A stretch of DNA of 64,000 nucleotides. Source: Planctomycetia bacterium (GTDB taxonomy: Bacteria; Planctomycetota; Planctomycetia; Pirellulales; JACPPG01). Numbering within the stretch: position 1 is the stretch's first letter; each line of letters starts with the position of its first letter. Shown one piece after another: positions 53,167 through 62,284 of the stretch. Made by a program: the position numbers and the translations under genes. The notes beneath the pieces were generated by a model, which saw only the letters and a program-made list of their open reading frames with translations, did not search any database and had not been told where the DNA came from. The stretch is taken from the NCBI GenBank assembly GCA_016191115.1, contig JACPPG010000047.1:1-64000 (forward strand), read 5' to 3'.

Positions 53167-54900
53167 TTAGCCGGTGGCTTCGGCCTGGCGGACCAGGCGG
53201 GAGGAGTGGGCCACCTTCTCGACGGTGTCGAGAAGTGCGTCGAGCCGGAACGGCTTGTAGAGGACCGCGTCGGCGTGCAGGCCGGCTTGCCGCGCCTTGA
53301 CGATTGAATGGCCGGGGTCGTAGCCGAAGCCCGTCATCAGCACCATCGGGACGGTGTCCATGATCGTCTGCAGCTTCAGCATCAGCTCATAGCCGGTCAT
53401 GTCGGGGAGCCGAATGTCGGCGATGATGACGTCGTAGGCGTTGCCGGGTCCGAGATTGCGGACCATGGAGACGGCTTCGCCGGCGTCGTGCGCCGTCTCG
53501 ACCACGCAGCCGTACCGCTCGAGCAATCCGTGGGCGGCGCTGCGGACGCTATCGTCGGTATCGACGACCAGCACTTGCAGCCCGGTGAGTTGCGGGCGCT
53601 GGGCGCTGGGGACGGGTGTCGGGTGGGCATGGCTGGGGGCCATCTTCTTGCCCACCTGCTGGATGACTTGCTTGATGTCGCGGGCGTTGCGGAGGATGTT
53701 TTGCAGCCGCTCGGCGACCTCCGGCTCGTGACCGATGTAGCGCTCCATGACGTTGACGGCGTCGTTGAGGATGTCGTCGACCGGCAGCGCGACGGCGCTG
53801 TGGATGGCTTCGACGCTTTCGGCGGCGGTGGTGGCCTTTTCGGCCACCAACAGCTCGAGCGTGTTGAGCGCGACGGCCACGTCGCGGGTGAAGATTTCCA
53901 AAAACTGCATGTCGCTCTCGCTGAAGGCCCGCGGCTCCGGGCTTTCGACGTTGAACGTGCCGATCACTTCGTCGTGCAGAATGAGCGGCACAGTGAGCGA
54001 GCTTTTGGCGCCCTTGCACCCTTCCAGGTACAGCGGGTCCTCGGTCGTGTCCTCGCACAGGTAGCTCTTGCCGGTGGCGGCCACGAAGCCGGTGACGCCG
54101 TTATTCTGCAACTGGGCGTAGAGGGCGCGGCCGGCGGCCTCGGGCACCATGCCGGCTGCCAAGAGGGGCTCGAGCTTGCCGGTCTTGGCATCCAACAGCC
54201 GGATCTCGACGACGTCGAACTTGAGCAGGTCCTGCGTGAAGTGGAGGATGTTCGACTTCAACAGCTCGATCCGCTCGTCGACCGTCATGTGGGACAATTC
54301 GTCGGGCGAGAGATCGGCCAATTCGACGCCCGCCTGATGGATGGCGGCTAGCTTCTGCTGCTGCTGGACCTCGCTCGTCACGTCGCGGATGGTGACGACC
54401 AGGTTCTTCGGCGGGCCACCCGCGTCGTGGATCGGCAGGGCGTGGACGCGAAAGTACTTGTTGTCGTTGGCGCGCAACGTCGAGCTGCTGCGCGTGCCGG
54501 TGGCCAGGGCCGTATGGAAGGGGCAAAAGTCCGGGCCGAGTATTTCAGGGCTGCCCAGGACGGCATAGAAATTCAGGCCGACGATGCTGTCCCGGTCGGT
54601 CCATTCGCGCAAGCGTCCGTTGCCCCAGATGATGGTGTTGTCGCTGTCCAAGAGGACGACGCCGTCGGGCATCTGCTCGAGGATGCGCTCGTTCTGGAGC
54701 AACTTGCCCAATTCGAGGGCCTGACCGAGATGGGGCGAGGCGACGTAGACGGCGTCGAACTGCTCGCGCGACAGCCGCGCAAAGGCGCGGATCGGATTCT
54801 GAACGGCGACCAACTCGACCGTGTCGTCGAGCCGCGACAAAACGGGGTCGGCGCTGGCTTGCACCTCCCCCAACAGCAGGATCTTTGGTCTGGCCGTCAA
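53167..54900 (-). CDS. PAS-GAF-receiver signalling protein with degenerate histidine-helix region
   Basis: A 577-residue cytoplasmic protein. Residues about 5-60 look like a receiver that has lost its phosphoacceptor Asp. A PAS domain (about 70-175; QMPDGVVLLDSDNTIIWGNG) and GAF domain (about 190-350; GYSLTVPL-like core SSLTVPLILHDEVIGTFNVE) follow. Residues 360-420 form a helical stretch with His367 in AIHSAVALPVDDILN, faintly like a histidine-kinase dimerisation helix, but no ATP-binding domain is encoded. The C-terminal receiver is intact: Asp495 in IIADIRLPD, Thr523 and Lys549. It starts at TTG 54900. Probably a sensor/adaptor phosphorylated by a kinase encoded elsewhere. Confidence 0.82.
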   Translation of the reverse strand: MTARPKILLLGEVQASADPVLSRLDDTVELVAVQNPIRAFARLSREQFDAVYVASPHLGQALELGKLLQNERILEQMPDGVVLLDSDNTIIWGNGRLREWTDRDSIVGLNFYAVLGSPEILGPDFCPFHTALATGTRSSSTLRANDNKYFRVHALPIHDAGGPPKNLVVTIRDVTSEVQQQQKLAAIHQAGVELADLSPDELSHMTVDERIELLKSNILHFTQDLLKFDVVEIRLLDAKTGKLEPLLAAGMVPEAAGRALYAQLQNNGVTGFVAATGKSYLCEDTTEDPLYLEGCKGAKSSLTVPLILHDEVIGTFNVESPEPRAFSESDMQFLEIFTRDVAVALNTLELLVAEKATTAAESVEAIHSAVALPVDDILNDAVNVMERYIGHEPEVAERLQNILRNARDIKQVIQQVGKKMAPSHAHPTPVPSAQRPQLTGLQVLVVDTDDSVRSAAHGLLERYGCVVETAHDAGEAVSMVRNLGPGNAYDVIIADIRLPDMTGYELMLKLQTIMDTVPMVLMTGFGYDPGHSIVKARQAGLHADAVLYKPFRLDALLDTVEKVAHSSRLVRQAEATG

Positions 54901-55009
54901 AGCCTGGACTCCGGGGCGGAGCCTTTCGAGCTCTTTGAGCGTAACCTAACGCGGTGTAACAGCTTGTCGCCAGCAATCGAGCCGGCGTGCGCTGTCGAAT
55001 CCTTAATTG

Positions 55010-55038
55010 ATTATATGTCTGCTCTACAGCCTGAACAA
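55010..55038 (-). promoter_or_regulatory. Possible promoter of the PAS-GAF-receiver gene
   Basis: On the minus strand TTGTTC (55038-55033), 17 bases, then a perfect TATAAT (55015-55010), about 110 bases upstream of the TTG start. The remainder of 54901-55287 shows nothing else recognisable. Confidence 0.45.
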
Positions 55039-55287
55039 CCGCATACGGCGCGCCCATTGCATCCGATCGGCCAGAAACCGTGTCGAGAATCAGTGCGCCC
55101 GCAGGCTCGGCTCAGGTTTCCAACTTTTCGCTCGCGGCAAGTTGGGCACGACCGTCACTTGCGGCGCCCGCGGCATCGATCCGTCGGCGCCACTGCTGGC
55201 TCGTCCAGCAGCGTGAAGGGCGATCTACCGCGCCCACCACTGGGCGAGCCAGCGGCGGCGCCGGACAAATCGACCTGCGAAAAAGAA

Positions 55288-56343
55288 CTAATGTGCGGCC
55301 AGCGACTCGCGCTTGGTGCCGATCAAGTGCAAGAGCGCCTTTTGCGGGTCGGCAAACTTCTTGATTCCTTCTTCCATCAGCGTCCGTTCGAGCGCATCCA
55401 TGTCCACCAGGCGGTCGATCTCGTCGAGCACGGCCTGCGGCGGCAACTGATCGATCCGCCGCTCGATCTTGCGGCCGCTGCGCTCGACGGCTTCGTTGGT
55501 CGCCGGGGGATTGGTCTCGATGTCGCTACCGGCGAACGCCTCGACGTATTTCCACGGAGGATCCTCGGGCTTCTTCGTGCCCGTACTGGCGAAAATCATT
55601 TCCTGCGCCAGCGGGGTGCGATTTTGCTCCCAGAAGCGTTTGTTGGCGGCCCAGATGCGCTTGGCATTGACGATCCCGACCTGACCTTGTGCCGCGGGCG
55701 AGAGTTGGGGCACGGCCTTTTCGGAGTAAACGTCCAATCGCGAGACGAAGATACTGTAGACGCTCTTGAACGCATCCAGCTTTTCGCGCCGCTGGGCCCC
55801 GCGCCACACGGCGTCGCGAGCCGCCTCGTATTGGCGCATGCTGAAGATCAGGGTGATGTTAACGGTCACTCCCGAGGCAACCAGCTCCTCAAGGGCTTCC
55901 AAGCCCGCGGGCGTGGCGGGCACCTTGATCATGCGGTTGTGATGTCCGCGGGCCCACTGCCGCCCTAGCTCGATGTAGCGTTTGACTCGCTCGGCCCGCG
56001 CAGGCCCCTTTTGCGGGTCTTCGAGCAGCGGGTCGAGCTCGAAGCTGACGTAGCCGTCGTTGCCGCGGGTGGTCTGCCAGACAGGGAGGAATACCTCCTG
56101 CGCGTGCCGGACCAGGTGGTCGGTCAGCCGCCATGCTATCTGCTCGTCGCTCAGGCCTTCCTGGAGGAGGTCCTCAAGGTCCGCGTCGAAGCGGCCCGTC
56201 TTGATCAGGTCGGCGACAATAATCGGGTTGGAGGTAGCGCCGCTGGCGCCCAGGGCGCGGTTTTCGGCAACCAGATCAGGATCGATTGAATCGAGCCACA
56301 GTTTTGTTCCGCTGGCGATCAGGGACCTGAGTGGCGAGTCCAT
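55288..56343 (-). CDS. tal: Transaldolase
   Basis: A 351-residue TIM-barrel enzyme of the non-oxidative pentose phosphate pathway, transferring a dihydroxyacetone unit. TKLWLDSID opens the barrel, [16 protein letters not shown] follows, and the Schiff-base lysine is Lys140 in [30 protein letters not shown] and the C-terminal stretch [20 protein letters not shown] match long-form transaldolases as found in Cyanobacteria and planctomycetes. ATG 56343 is the first in frame. Confidence 0.93.
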   Translation of the reverse strand: MDSPLRSLIASGTKLWLDSIDPDLVAENRALGASGATSNPIIVADLIKTGRFDADLEDLLQEGLSDEQIAWRLTDHLVRHAQEVFLPVWQTTRGNDGYVSFELDPLLEDPQKGPARAERVKRYIELGRQWARGHHNRMIKVPATPAGLEALEELVASGVTVNITLIFSMRQYEAARDAVWRGAQRREKLDAFKSVYSIFVSRLDVYSEKAVPQLSPAAQGQVGIVNAKRIWAANKRFWEQNRTPLAQEMIFASTGTKKPEDPPWKYVEAFAGSDIETNPPATNEAVERSGRKIERRIDQLPPQAVLDEIDRLVDMDALERTLMEEGIKKFADPQKALLHLIGTKRESLAAH

Positions 56344-56696
56344 GGTGGGAGACCCTTTGGCGGCTTAAGTGGCTTTTTGCGTTGGCGCTTGCGACGGGCA
56401 CTTTCCGCGCCGCCGCTTGCCCAGCCACGCGGTTCAGGGGGTATGGCTGGCTGAGAATATCACATTAATTTCTACGATGCCATCCAGTTGCGCGGATGGG
56501 ATATTGGGCAATTCCGCGGAGTTTGACCAATTCGTAGTTTGCGCAAGATGACAGGAGACAGGCAGTTTTCGATGATCTTAACGGTTATTCCTGTTCTGAC
56601 GGCCCCCGGCGGCCGATTAGGAATGGGACATTCGCGCCTCCGGGCTGAGGGTCCCGGCAACGTCAGACCGGGCTGGCGAACGACAGGAGCTTCTAC
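56344..56696. other. Divergent intergenic region between tal and the outer-membrane barrel gene
   Basis: 353 bases that must hold both promoters. An AT-rich patch around 56455-56475 (AGAATATCACATTAATTTC) is the best candidate, but no well-spaced hexamer pair stands out. No repeat family seen elsewhere in the window is present. Confidence 0.4.
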
Positions 56697-58034
56697 GTGC
56701 GTGGGGTGCAGTCACCGCTGGCTTGGGCCGTGGCAGCGATCGTGGGATCCCTGCTCGTGGCGCCGGTGTTCGCGCAGAACGCCGGGCGGGGCTCGCGCAT
56801 CGCGCGATCAGCATTCTTTCAAGAGCCGGCGGCCGAGGAGATCCAGCCGGGCGAAGCGCGTTGGCCCGACGGCGACGTGCGGCCGGTGCCCGAGGACGAA
56901 TCGATCCTGGGCGACCCCGACGAGTTCCTCGACGACGGCGGCGCGTTTGATTCCGCCGACCCCGCCTTCGACGACGGCCACAACGCGCTTTTCCCGGATG
57001 GCATGTTGTACAACCCGGGCCGGCTTTGGTACGCCACGGTTCAGGCGACGTTGCTACAGCGGCAAAGCCCGCAAAAGATCATCATCTCACGGCTGGAACA
57101 AGTGCAGGTAGTCAGCGGGGTGGCTGTCCCTCTGTTTCCGAACGTGTTGACCGCCCGATCGCTGGACTTCGGCGCCGAGCCGGGACTGCGGCTCACGGTG
57201 GGGCGCAACCTGTACCAGGACATCATCCACCGGCAGCATGCCCTGGAGTTCACGTTCCTGGGGCTGAATCAATGGAGCACGGACGCGTTCGCGCTGGGCC
57301 CGCCGCAGATTTCCACGTCGACGTTCTTTCAGGCCGCGGGGCTGTTCACGTTGTTCCCGAACTCCGTGGGCGGATTCAACGCCGCGAAGGTGCACACCAT
57401 CTTCGACAACTCCAACTTCAACAGCTACGAGCTGAACTATCGCATCCAGCGTCTGCCGCGGCCGGACCGGATCGCGCAGCAACCCGACGGCACGTGGATC
57501 AGGCAGGGAACGCCGTCGCTGGTGCCTAGCTTCCTGGTCGGCTTTCGGTCGTTGACGTTCAACGACAACTTCCGCTGGGAGAGCATCGGGACGATCCCGG
57601 CCACCGGAGTTCCGTTCAGCGGCCAATACAAAGTGGCGAGCGTGAACAACCTGTTCGGGGCGCAGGTCGGCAGCGACATCACGGCGCAGTACACCATCTT
57701 CAGCTTGAATGCCCGCGGCAAAATCGGCCTGTACGGAAACGCCGCCAAGCAGCACAGCGAAATCCGCATCGAAGATCCGACGCGCGGCGACGCCAGCCGC
57801 GACGTGCGGGACACGATCGGCGTGCCTGCCTGGGTGGGAGACGTGGGATTCGGCGGCACGGTGCGTCTGCGGCCGTGGATGCGCTTTCGCGCGTCTTACG
57901 ATTTCTTGTGGATGAGCCGCATCGCCGTGGCGGCCGAGCAATTGCAGTTCACGCTCTCAGGGCCGTCTCAAATCCGCGCCAACGGTCATCAGCTCTTTCA
58001 GGGCGTGTCGCTGGGCTTCGATTTCGACTGGTAA
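56697..58034 (+). CDS. Outer-membrane beta-barrel protein, BBP7 family-like
   Basis: A 445-residue protein starting at GTG 56697 with a signal peptide to about Ala26. An acidic linker (about 45-95; PVPEDESILGDPDEFLDDGG) leads into a barrel region of alternating amphipathic strands, for example YATVQATLLQRQS, LRLTVGRN, ALEFTFLGLN and FLVGFRSLTFNDNFRWES. It ends in FDFDW, a terminal aromatic as needed for BAM-mediated insertion. SLDFGAEPGLRLTVGRNLYQ resembles the planctomycete BBP7 family. It has a free-standing position, divergent from tal. Function is unknown. Confidence 0.78.
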   Translation: MRGVQSPLAWAVAAIVGSLLVAPVFAQNAGRGSRIARSAFFQEPAAEEIQPGEARWPDGDVRPVPEDESILGDPDEFLDDGGAFDSADPAFDDGHNALFPDGMLYNPGRLWYATVQATLLQRQSPQKIIISRLEQVQVVSGVAVPLFPNVLTARSLDFGAEPGLRLTVGRNLYQDIIHRQHALEFTFLGLNQWSTDAFALGPPQISTSTFFQAAGLFTLFPNSVGGFNAAKVHTIFDNSNFNSYELNYRIQRLPRPDRIAQQPDGTWIRQGTPSLVPSFLVGFRSLTFNDNFRWESIGTIPATGVPFSGQYKVASVNNLFGAQVGSDITAQYTIFSLNARGKIGLYGNAAKQHSEIRIEDPTRGDASRDVRDTIGVPAWVGDVGFGGTVRLRPWMRFRASYDFLWMSRIAVAAEQLQFTLSGPSQIRANGHQLFQGVSLGFDFDW

Positions 58035-58091
58035 ATGGCCGGCGGCTGGTCGCCAGCCGATTGCCCCTCGCGGCGTCTGTCCCGGGGCGCG

Positions 58092-58943
58092 TCAGAACGC
58101 GTAGGCGGGATTCTTCGGATCGAAGTCGAAGTCCGTCAAGACCACGTTCAGCTTCACGTTGCGATAGGTGTACTCCTCGACCAGTTGCGGAGCGCCACCG
58201 GGCGTAACGGGCCAATAGTAAGCCTCCCAGCGAATTGGCAAGTTGGTCTCCTTGTCGAAGTACATCCGCATCAGGTGCGCGCGGAACTGCTGGCGAGGCA
58301 CGGGGTGCGTCACCTGCGCGCAGACGCACGGACGCCCGTCGACTTTCGCGTTGTCGAGGATCTTCACCTCCGCTTCTCCGTATTGCAGCTCTTCCTCATA
58401 GATCGGGATCGTCTGCTGCAAGAGACTTTTCATGCCGATGCTCGTGATCGGGTAGCGATTGCCTTCCATCATATAGGCGCTCGTCGGCTCGAGCGTCACC
58501 GCGCCGACCAACTTGTCGCGCAGCCCGACGGTGTGGGCCGTGACCTTATTGCCGTTGCGGCCGGCGACGTAGATCGCCTCCTGTCCCTTGGGCTGCTCCG
58601 GCCCGTGGCAGTACACATAGACGCTGAAGGGCTGATGGCGGATTTTCACGAACATGTAGTCGAAGTCGCGAAGCTTGGGCTCCCCGTCCAGCCATTCGCG
58701 CTTGACGAACGTGCAGGTGTAGTCCTTCAGCGCGTCGCAACTGCGAAGGCTCGCCCGCGCCAGCTCGATCACGGGGCGGAGCGGGTGATCGGGGACGGGC
58801 GCCGTCTTCGGCCGGGCGTCCTGCGTCACGGGACGTGGGGCGATCGGGGGCGCGGCGGTTGCCCCGGCGGTCTGTTGCGCGGATGCCGGCAACGCTGGCA
58901 ACAGGCATACGGTCAAGAACAAAACGATCCTTGTCGCGCGCAT
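58092..58943 (-). CDS. Secreted DUF1571 protein
   Basis: A 283-residue exported protein with a signal peptide ending near Ala22. From about residue 55 it matches DUF1571: ARASLRSCDALKDYTCTFVK, then RDFDYMFVKIRHQPFSVYVY, GQEAIYVAGRNGNKVTAHTV and the C-terminal RWEAYYWPVTPGG. The fold is probably related to LolA-like lipoprotein carriers, which is inference from the pattern of outer-membrane lipoprotein-sorting-like strands. It is convergent with the barrel gene. Function is not established. Confidence 0.82.
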   Translation of the reverse strand: MRATRIVLFLTVCLLPALPASAQQTAGATAAPPIAPRPVTQDARPKTAPVPDHPLRPVIELARASLRSCDALKDYTCTFVKREWLDGEPKLRDFDYMFVKIRHQPFSVYVYCHGPEQPKGQEAIYVAGRNGNKVTAHTVGLRDKLVGAVTLEPTSAYMMEGNRYPITSIGMKSLLQQTIPIYEEELQYGEAEVKILDNAKVDGRPCVCAQVTHPVPRQQFRAHLMRMYFDKETNLPIRWEAYYWPVTPGGAPQLVEEYTYRNVKLNVVLTDFDFDPKNPAYAF

Positions 58944-59090
58944 GAATGTACCCTTCGGGACTACCGTCGAACCCGACTTGCAATTTTATCCTCTGGACTA
59001 GGGTATCACCGTTCGCTCGAAAACGCCTAGGCCAGAACCTCCCGGCGCCGTGGGCCAAGGGCGGCACGCCCGGCGGTCGACTTTCGGCGA

Positions 59091-60356
59091 CTATGCCTGA
59101 GGGCCTGCTATCATCACGGCCGCCGCCTGTCCGGTCGGCGCCTGGTTCAGGATCAACGCCGTGCCCGGGGCGCTCCGCAGCGGTTTTCCGCGGATGACGT
59201 TGATCGGGCAGCGCGGATCGGGCTTCTCGTAGTTCAGCGTCGCCGGAACCTCGTGGGCGGCAAGCGCTAGCACGCTCACGGCCAACTCCACCGCTCCGGT
59301 GCCGGCGCCGAGGTTGCCGAAATAGCTCTTTGGCGCGGTAACGGGCACGTCGCCCAGCGCGTCGCGTATGGCCAGGGCCTCGACTTGATCGTCATGGACC
59401 GTGCTCAGCCCGTGGGCGTTCACGTGGCCGACGCCGCCCGGCTCGACGCCGGCCGCGCGCAAGGCGTTTGCGATCGAGCCGCGAATCGCGTGCCCAGCCA
59501 GGGGTGTCCCGTTGTAGCGGGGCTCGAAACCGCTTGAGTATCCGAGCACGCGGCCGAGAATGGGCACGCGGCGGGCCTCGGCGTGTTCGCGGCTTTCGAG
59601 GATGAGGGCCGCGGCGCCCTCGCCGTGAACCGCGCCGTCGCGCTCGGCGTCGAAGGGGCGGCTGGCGGACGTCGGCCGGTCGGCACGGCGCGATATCTGT
59701 CCGATGCACGTTCGGACCCAGGTCGTGGGATGAATGCGGGAGCTGGCGCCGCCGACGACCATCACGTCGGCCTGGCCGCGCTCGATAACCCGCGCGCCTT
59801 CGGCCACGGCCAGCAGGCTCGATACTTCGCCCAGCGCGTGCGAATTATTCGGCCCGCGGGCGTCGTGCGCGATGGCAATGTGGCAAGCGGGCATGTTCGG
59901 CAGGTACTTCAGCATCCACAAGGGATAGATGTGCTCCATCGCCTGCCCACCCCAGCGGCGAAAGTCAAACTTCCCCTCCACCAGGCAGCCGCGGTACGCC
60001 GGCTCGACGTCCTCGAGCGGGCACTGCATCATGTCGGCGGCGAAGACCACTCCGAACCGCTCCGGATCGATTGTGCCCTCGGCGATCGCCGCCTGCGCGC
60101 ACGCGAAGCCCGCCGCCGTGACGCCCAACTGGATGTCGCGCGACATGACCTTGAGGCTTTTGCGCGGTTTGATGAATTCCTTGGGGTCGAAACCGACCAC
60201 CTCGGCTCCGAACGAGACAGGCATGCCGGTGGTGTCAAACAAAGTCAGTGGCCGTACTCCGCTGGCGCCAGCCAACAGCGCGGCCCAAAAGGCATCGTTG
60301 CCGATGCCAATCGGACTGACGACTCCCAGACCAGTGATGACGACTTCACGGGGCAC
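59091..60356 (-). CDS. Beta-ketoacyl synthase-like protein lacking the active-site cysteine
   Basis: A 421-residue KAS II-fold protein from GTG 60356, preceded by GGAG. VVITGLGVVSPIGIGNDAFW opens it, and RGQADVMVVGGASSR plus ASRPFDAERDGAVHGEGAAA are typical. Aligning RGPNNSHALGE with E. coli FabF RGPSISIATAC puts Glu177 where the nucleophilic Cys should be. His315 (NAHGLST) and Lys343 (PKSYFG) remain, but the second catalytic His is Asn348 (GNLGAG), and the C-terminal NSFGFGG loop reads NQAPTG. Condensation by the normal mechanism looks impossible; a chain-length-factor or decarboxylase-like role is more likely. No acyl carrier protein is adjacent. Confidence 0.82.
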   Translation of the reverse strand: MPREVVITGLGVVSPIGIGNDAFWAALLAGASGVRPLTLFDTTGMPVSFGAEVVGFDPKEFIKPRKSLKVMSRDIQLGVTAAGFACAQAAIAEGTIDPERFGVVFAADMMQCPLEDVEPAYRGCLVEGKFDFRRWGGQAMEHIYPLWMLKYLPNMPACHIAIAHDARGPNNSHALGEVSSLLAVAEGARVIERGQADVMVVGGASSRIHPTTWVRTCIGQISRRADRPTSASRPFDAERDGAVHGEGAAALILESREHAEARRVPILGRVLGYSSGFEPRYNGTPLAGHAIRGSIANALRAAGVEPGGVGHVNAHGLSTVHDDQVEALAIRDALGDVPVTAPKSYFGNLGAGTGAVELAVSVLALAAHEVPATLNYEKPDPRCPINVIRGKPLRSAPGTALILNQAPTGQAAAVMIAGPQA

Positions 60357-60601
60357 GCGGATTGCTCCTCGGCCGAGGGGCGAACCGCCCTCCGAAAAAA
60401 AACAGACGTAGCGGATCGCTCGGCTCAGACTGAATATAAGGAGGATTGTTAAGACAGGGAAGAAATCCGGGTCGGATAAAGCATCGGCCGCCGAAGCGCC
60501 GAACCATCGAATGATATACCTAGGGGCGCACAAACCGGCGTTTTGCTTCCGCGCGGCGGGTAGAACGGCTGAGAGGCGGCCGCAAGACGGGGGGGCACCG
60601 C

Positions 60602-60758
60602 CAGGGCCGTTCACAGATTCAAGCTTGCCGGCGGCGCACCGGCGGGAAAGTGGGACAGGCACCGAGACGCAACGTTGGTCTGAAGGGGCTTGCGCTGTTT
60701 ATGCTCGGAGCCAGTCCCATTTTCCCGCCTTGCCATTTTGAAAAACAGAATGGCCCTG
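60602..60758. mobile_element. 158-bp MITE-like element, copy C, with exact 10-bp target duplication
   Basis: 157 bp from CAGGGCCGTTC to TGGCCCTG, nearly identical to copy A. GGGGCACCGC occurs at 60592-60601 and again at 60759-60768, an exact 10-bp duplication. The remainder of 60357-60859 contains no gene that I can support. Confidence 0.9.
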
Positions 60759-60859
60759 GGGGCACCGCTGATTGACGGGCGATCCATCGGCTCCGCCAGC
60801 GCATCGGTTCGCACGGCTTCAGGGAAGGCGCGGCACACTCGCTGCGCCGCCCAGCGCGT

Positions 60860-62092
60860 TCACGCACGCGGTGTTGCGGGGTCGAGATCGAACATGCGGT
60901 ACGTCTTCGCCCGCTTGACCTGCGTTTTTTCCATGCCCATCCGCGGGATCAGGTTCGACTCGGCGATCCAAGAGAACTCGGCCTCTTGGACTTCCATTTC
61001 GATCGCCTTGGGCACGAGGGCCCTCAACAAGACCAGACCCAGGCCCCACCGCTGGAACTCCGGCACGACGTTGATGCTGAGCACGCGAATCCGCTTGATG
61101 TCCTTCTTCTTCGCCAACAGCCGCAAAAAACCAAACGGCAGCAAGCGGCCGTCGATCCGTTTGATCCGCGGGTTGTAGTCAGGCAGGCCCAGCACCGCGC
61201 CCACGCCGCGACCGTCGACTTCGGCGACCAGGGCCAGCTCGGGGCTGACGAGGTACTTCAACGTGCGAACGAATTCCACCACCTCGTGCTTCGTCAGCGG
61301 GACAAAGCCCCACATCGCCTCGAACGATCGATTGTAGAGCTCCAGAAAGAGCTCGATATCCTTCGTCGATTCCGTCATCGGGCGAATCGTGGCCTGGCAG
61401 CGCTCCTGTGCCTGATCGATGAGCGTGCCGAATTCGTCCAGAAACGTCGGCAGTTGGTTGCGGTAGCCAACGTAGGCGAACAGGTCCTGCGACTTGCGGA
61501 ACCCGTAGCCCTCGATCAGCTTTTCGTAGTAGGGCGGGTTATACGGCATCAGAAAGGTCGGGGGGCTATCGAAGCCGTCGACCAGCAGCCCGCACTCGTA
61601 GTTCATCGACGGATTGGCCGGCCCGCGGATTGATTCGATCTGTCGCTTGGCAAGCCACGCGCGGGCCGCGTCGAATAGCGCGGTGGACACCGCTGGATCG
61701 TCGATCGATTCAAAGAAGCCGAAGAAACCGCGCCGCTCGGAGTGCGTGCGGTTGTGCTCATGATTGACGATGGCCGCGATGCGGCCGCATAACTCGCCGT
61801 CGCGCGACGCCAGAAACGTGGCGACTTCGGCCGTCTCGTGAAACGGGTGGCGGCGGTAGCCCAACAGCTCCTTGGCCACGATCCGCAAGGACGGGACCCA
61901 GTTCGGGTCGCCGCGATACAGGGACCAGGGCAAGTTGAGGAATCGCCGGCGGTCGCCCCATGTGGCCACCTGACGGACGACGACTGGGCCGGCTGGCTGC
62001 GTCTGGCTGGCCCCGCGCCGCGCCGCCCAACTGGAGGGCACGGCGTCGCCCGTCCCCCGCGCGCCATGCCGTGATCGGGTTGTTTGGCTCAT
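60860..62092 (-). CDS. GNAT-like acyltransferase family protein
   Basis: A 410-residue soluble protein resembling a group of large GNAT-fold proteins in planctomycetes and proteobacteria. The N-terminal 40 residues are low-complexity. RRFLNLPWSLYRGDPNWVPS (about 49-68) and the fragment RGPANPSMNYECGLLVDGFD are the recognisable family stretches. The C-terminal part IRVLSINVVPEFQRWGLGLV matches the acetyl-CoA-binding strand and Q/R-x-x-G-x-G/A loop of N-acetyltransferases. Substrate unknown. ATG 62092 is the first in frame, though a start nearer the VVRQVATWGD stretch is possible. Confidence 0.72.
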   Translation of the reverse strand: MSQTTRSRHGARGTGDAVPSSWAARRGASQTQPAGPVVVRQVATWGDRRRFLNLPWSLYRGDPNWVPSLRIVAKELLGYRRHPFHETAEVATFLASRDGELCGRIAAIVNHEHNRTHSERRGFFGFFESIDDPAVSTALFDAARAWLAKRQIESIRGPANPSMNYECGLLVDGFDSPPTFLMPYNPPYYEKLIEGYGFRKSQDLFAYVGYRNQLPTFLDEFGTLIDQAQERCQATIRPMTESTKDIELFLELYNRSFEAMWGFVPLTKHEVVEFVRTLKYLVSPELALVAEVDGRGVGAVLGLPDYNPRIKRIDGRLLPFGFLRLLAKKKDIKRIRVLSINVVPEFQRWGLGLVLLRALVPKAIEMEVQEAEFSWIAESNLIPRMGMEKTQVKRAKTYRMFDLDPATPRA

Positions 62093-62147
62093 AGGGTTGG
62101 GCGACGTGTTCCGGTAAGCCCGTCGTGCTTGCGCCGCCGATAGACTA

Positions 62148-62176
62148 TTGCAGGAAGGGACCCATGCTAATATAAC
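62148..62176 (+). promoter_or_regulatory. Possible promoter of the SDR gene
   Basis: TTGCAG (62148-62153), 17 bases, TATAAC (62171-62176). The -10 matches at five of six positions, the -35 at three. It lies about 110 bases before GTG 62285. Confidence 0.4.
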
Positions 62177-62220
62177 GGCCGCGCAGCAGGCAAGGTCGCC
62201 GCGGCAGGCCGCATCCCAGC

Positions 62221-62252
62221 GAACCCACGGGTTTACCCCCGTAGTTCAAGCG
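62221..62252. repeat. Degenerate hairpin repeat related to the GCTTGCGAAGCCC family
   Basis: GAACCCACGGGTTTACCCCC, then GTAGTTCAAGCG. The stem ACGGG/CCCGT is kept with a GAAC/GTTC clamp outside. It is in the probable 5' leader of the SDR gene. Confidence 0.5.
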
Positions 62253-62284
62253 CAACGCGGCAATTTGGCCCGTGGTGCAAGGCC

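Noticed and set aside
60602..60758. MITE copies considered as a small RNA gene or riboswitch
   Set aside because: Target-site duplications show insertion; contexts differ among copies and no gene is consistently downstream. A transcribed function remains possible but unsupported.
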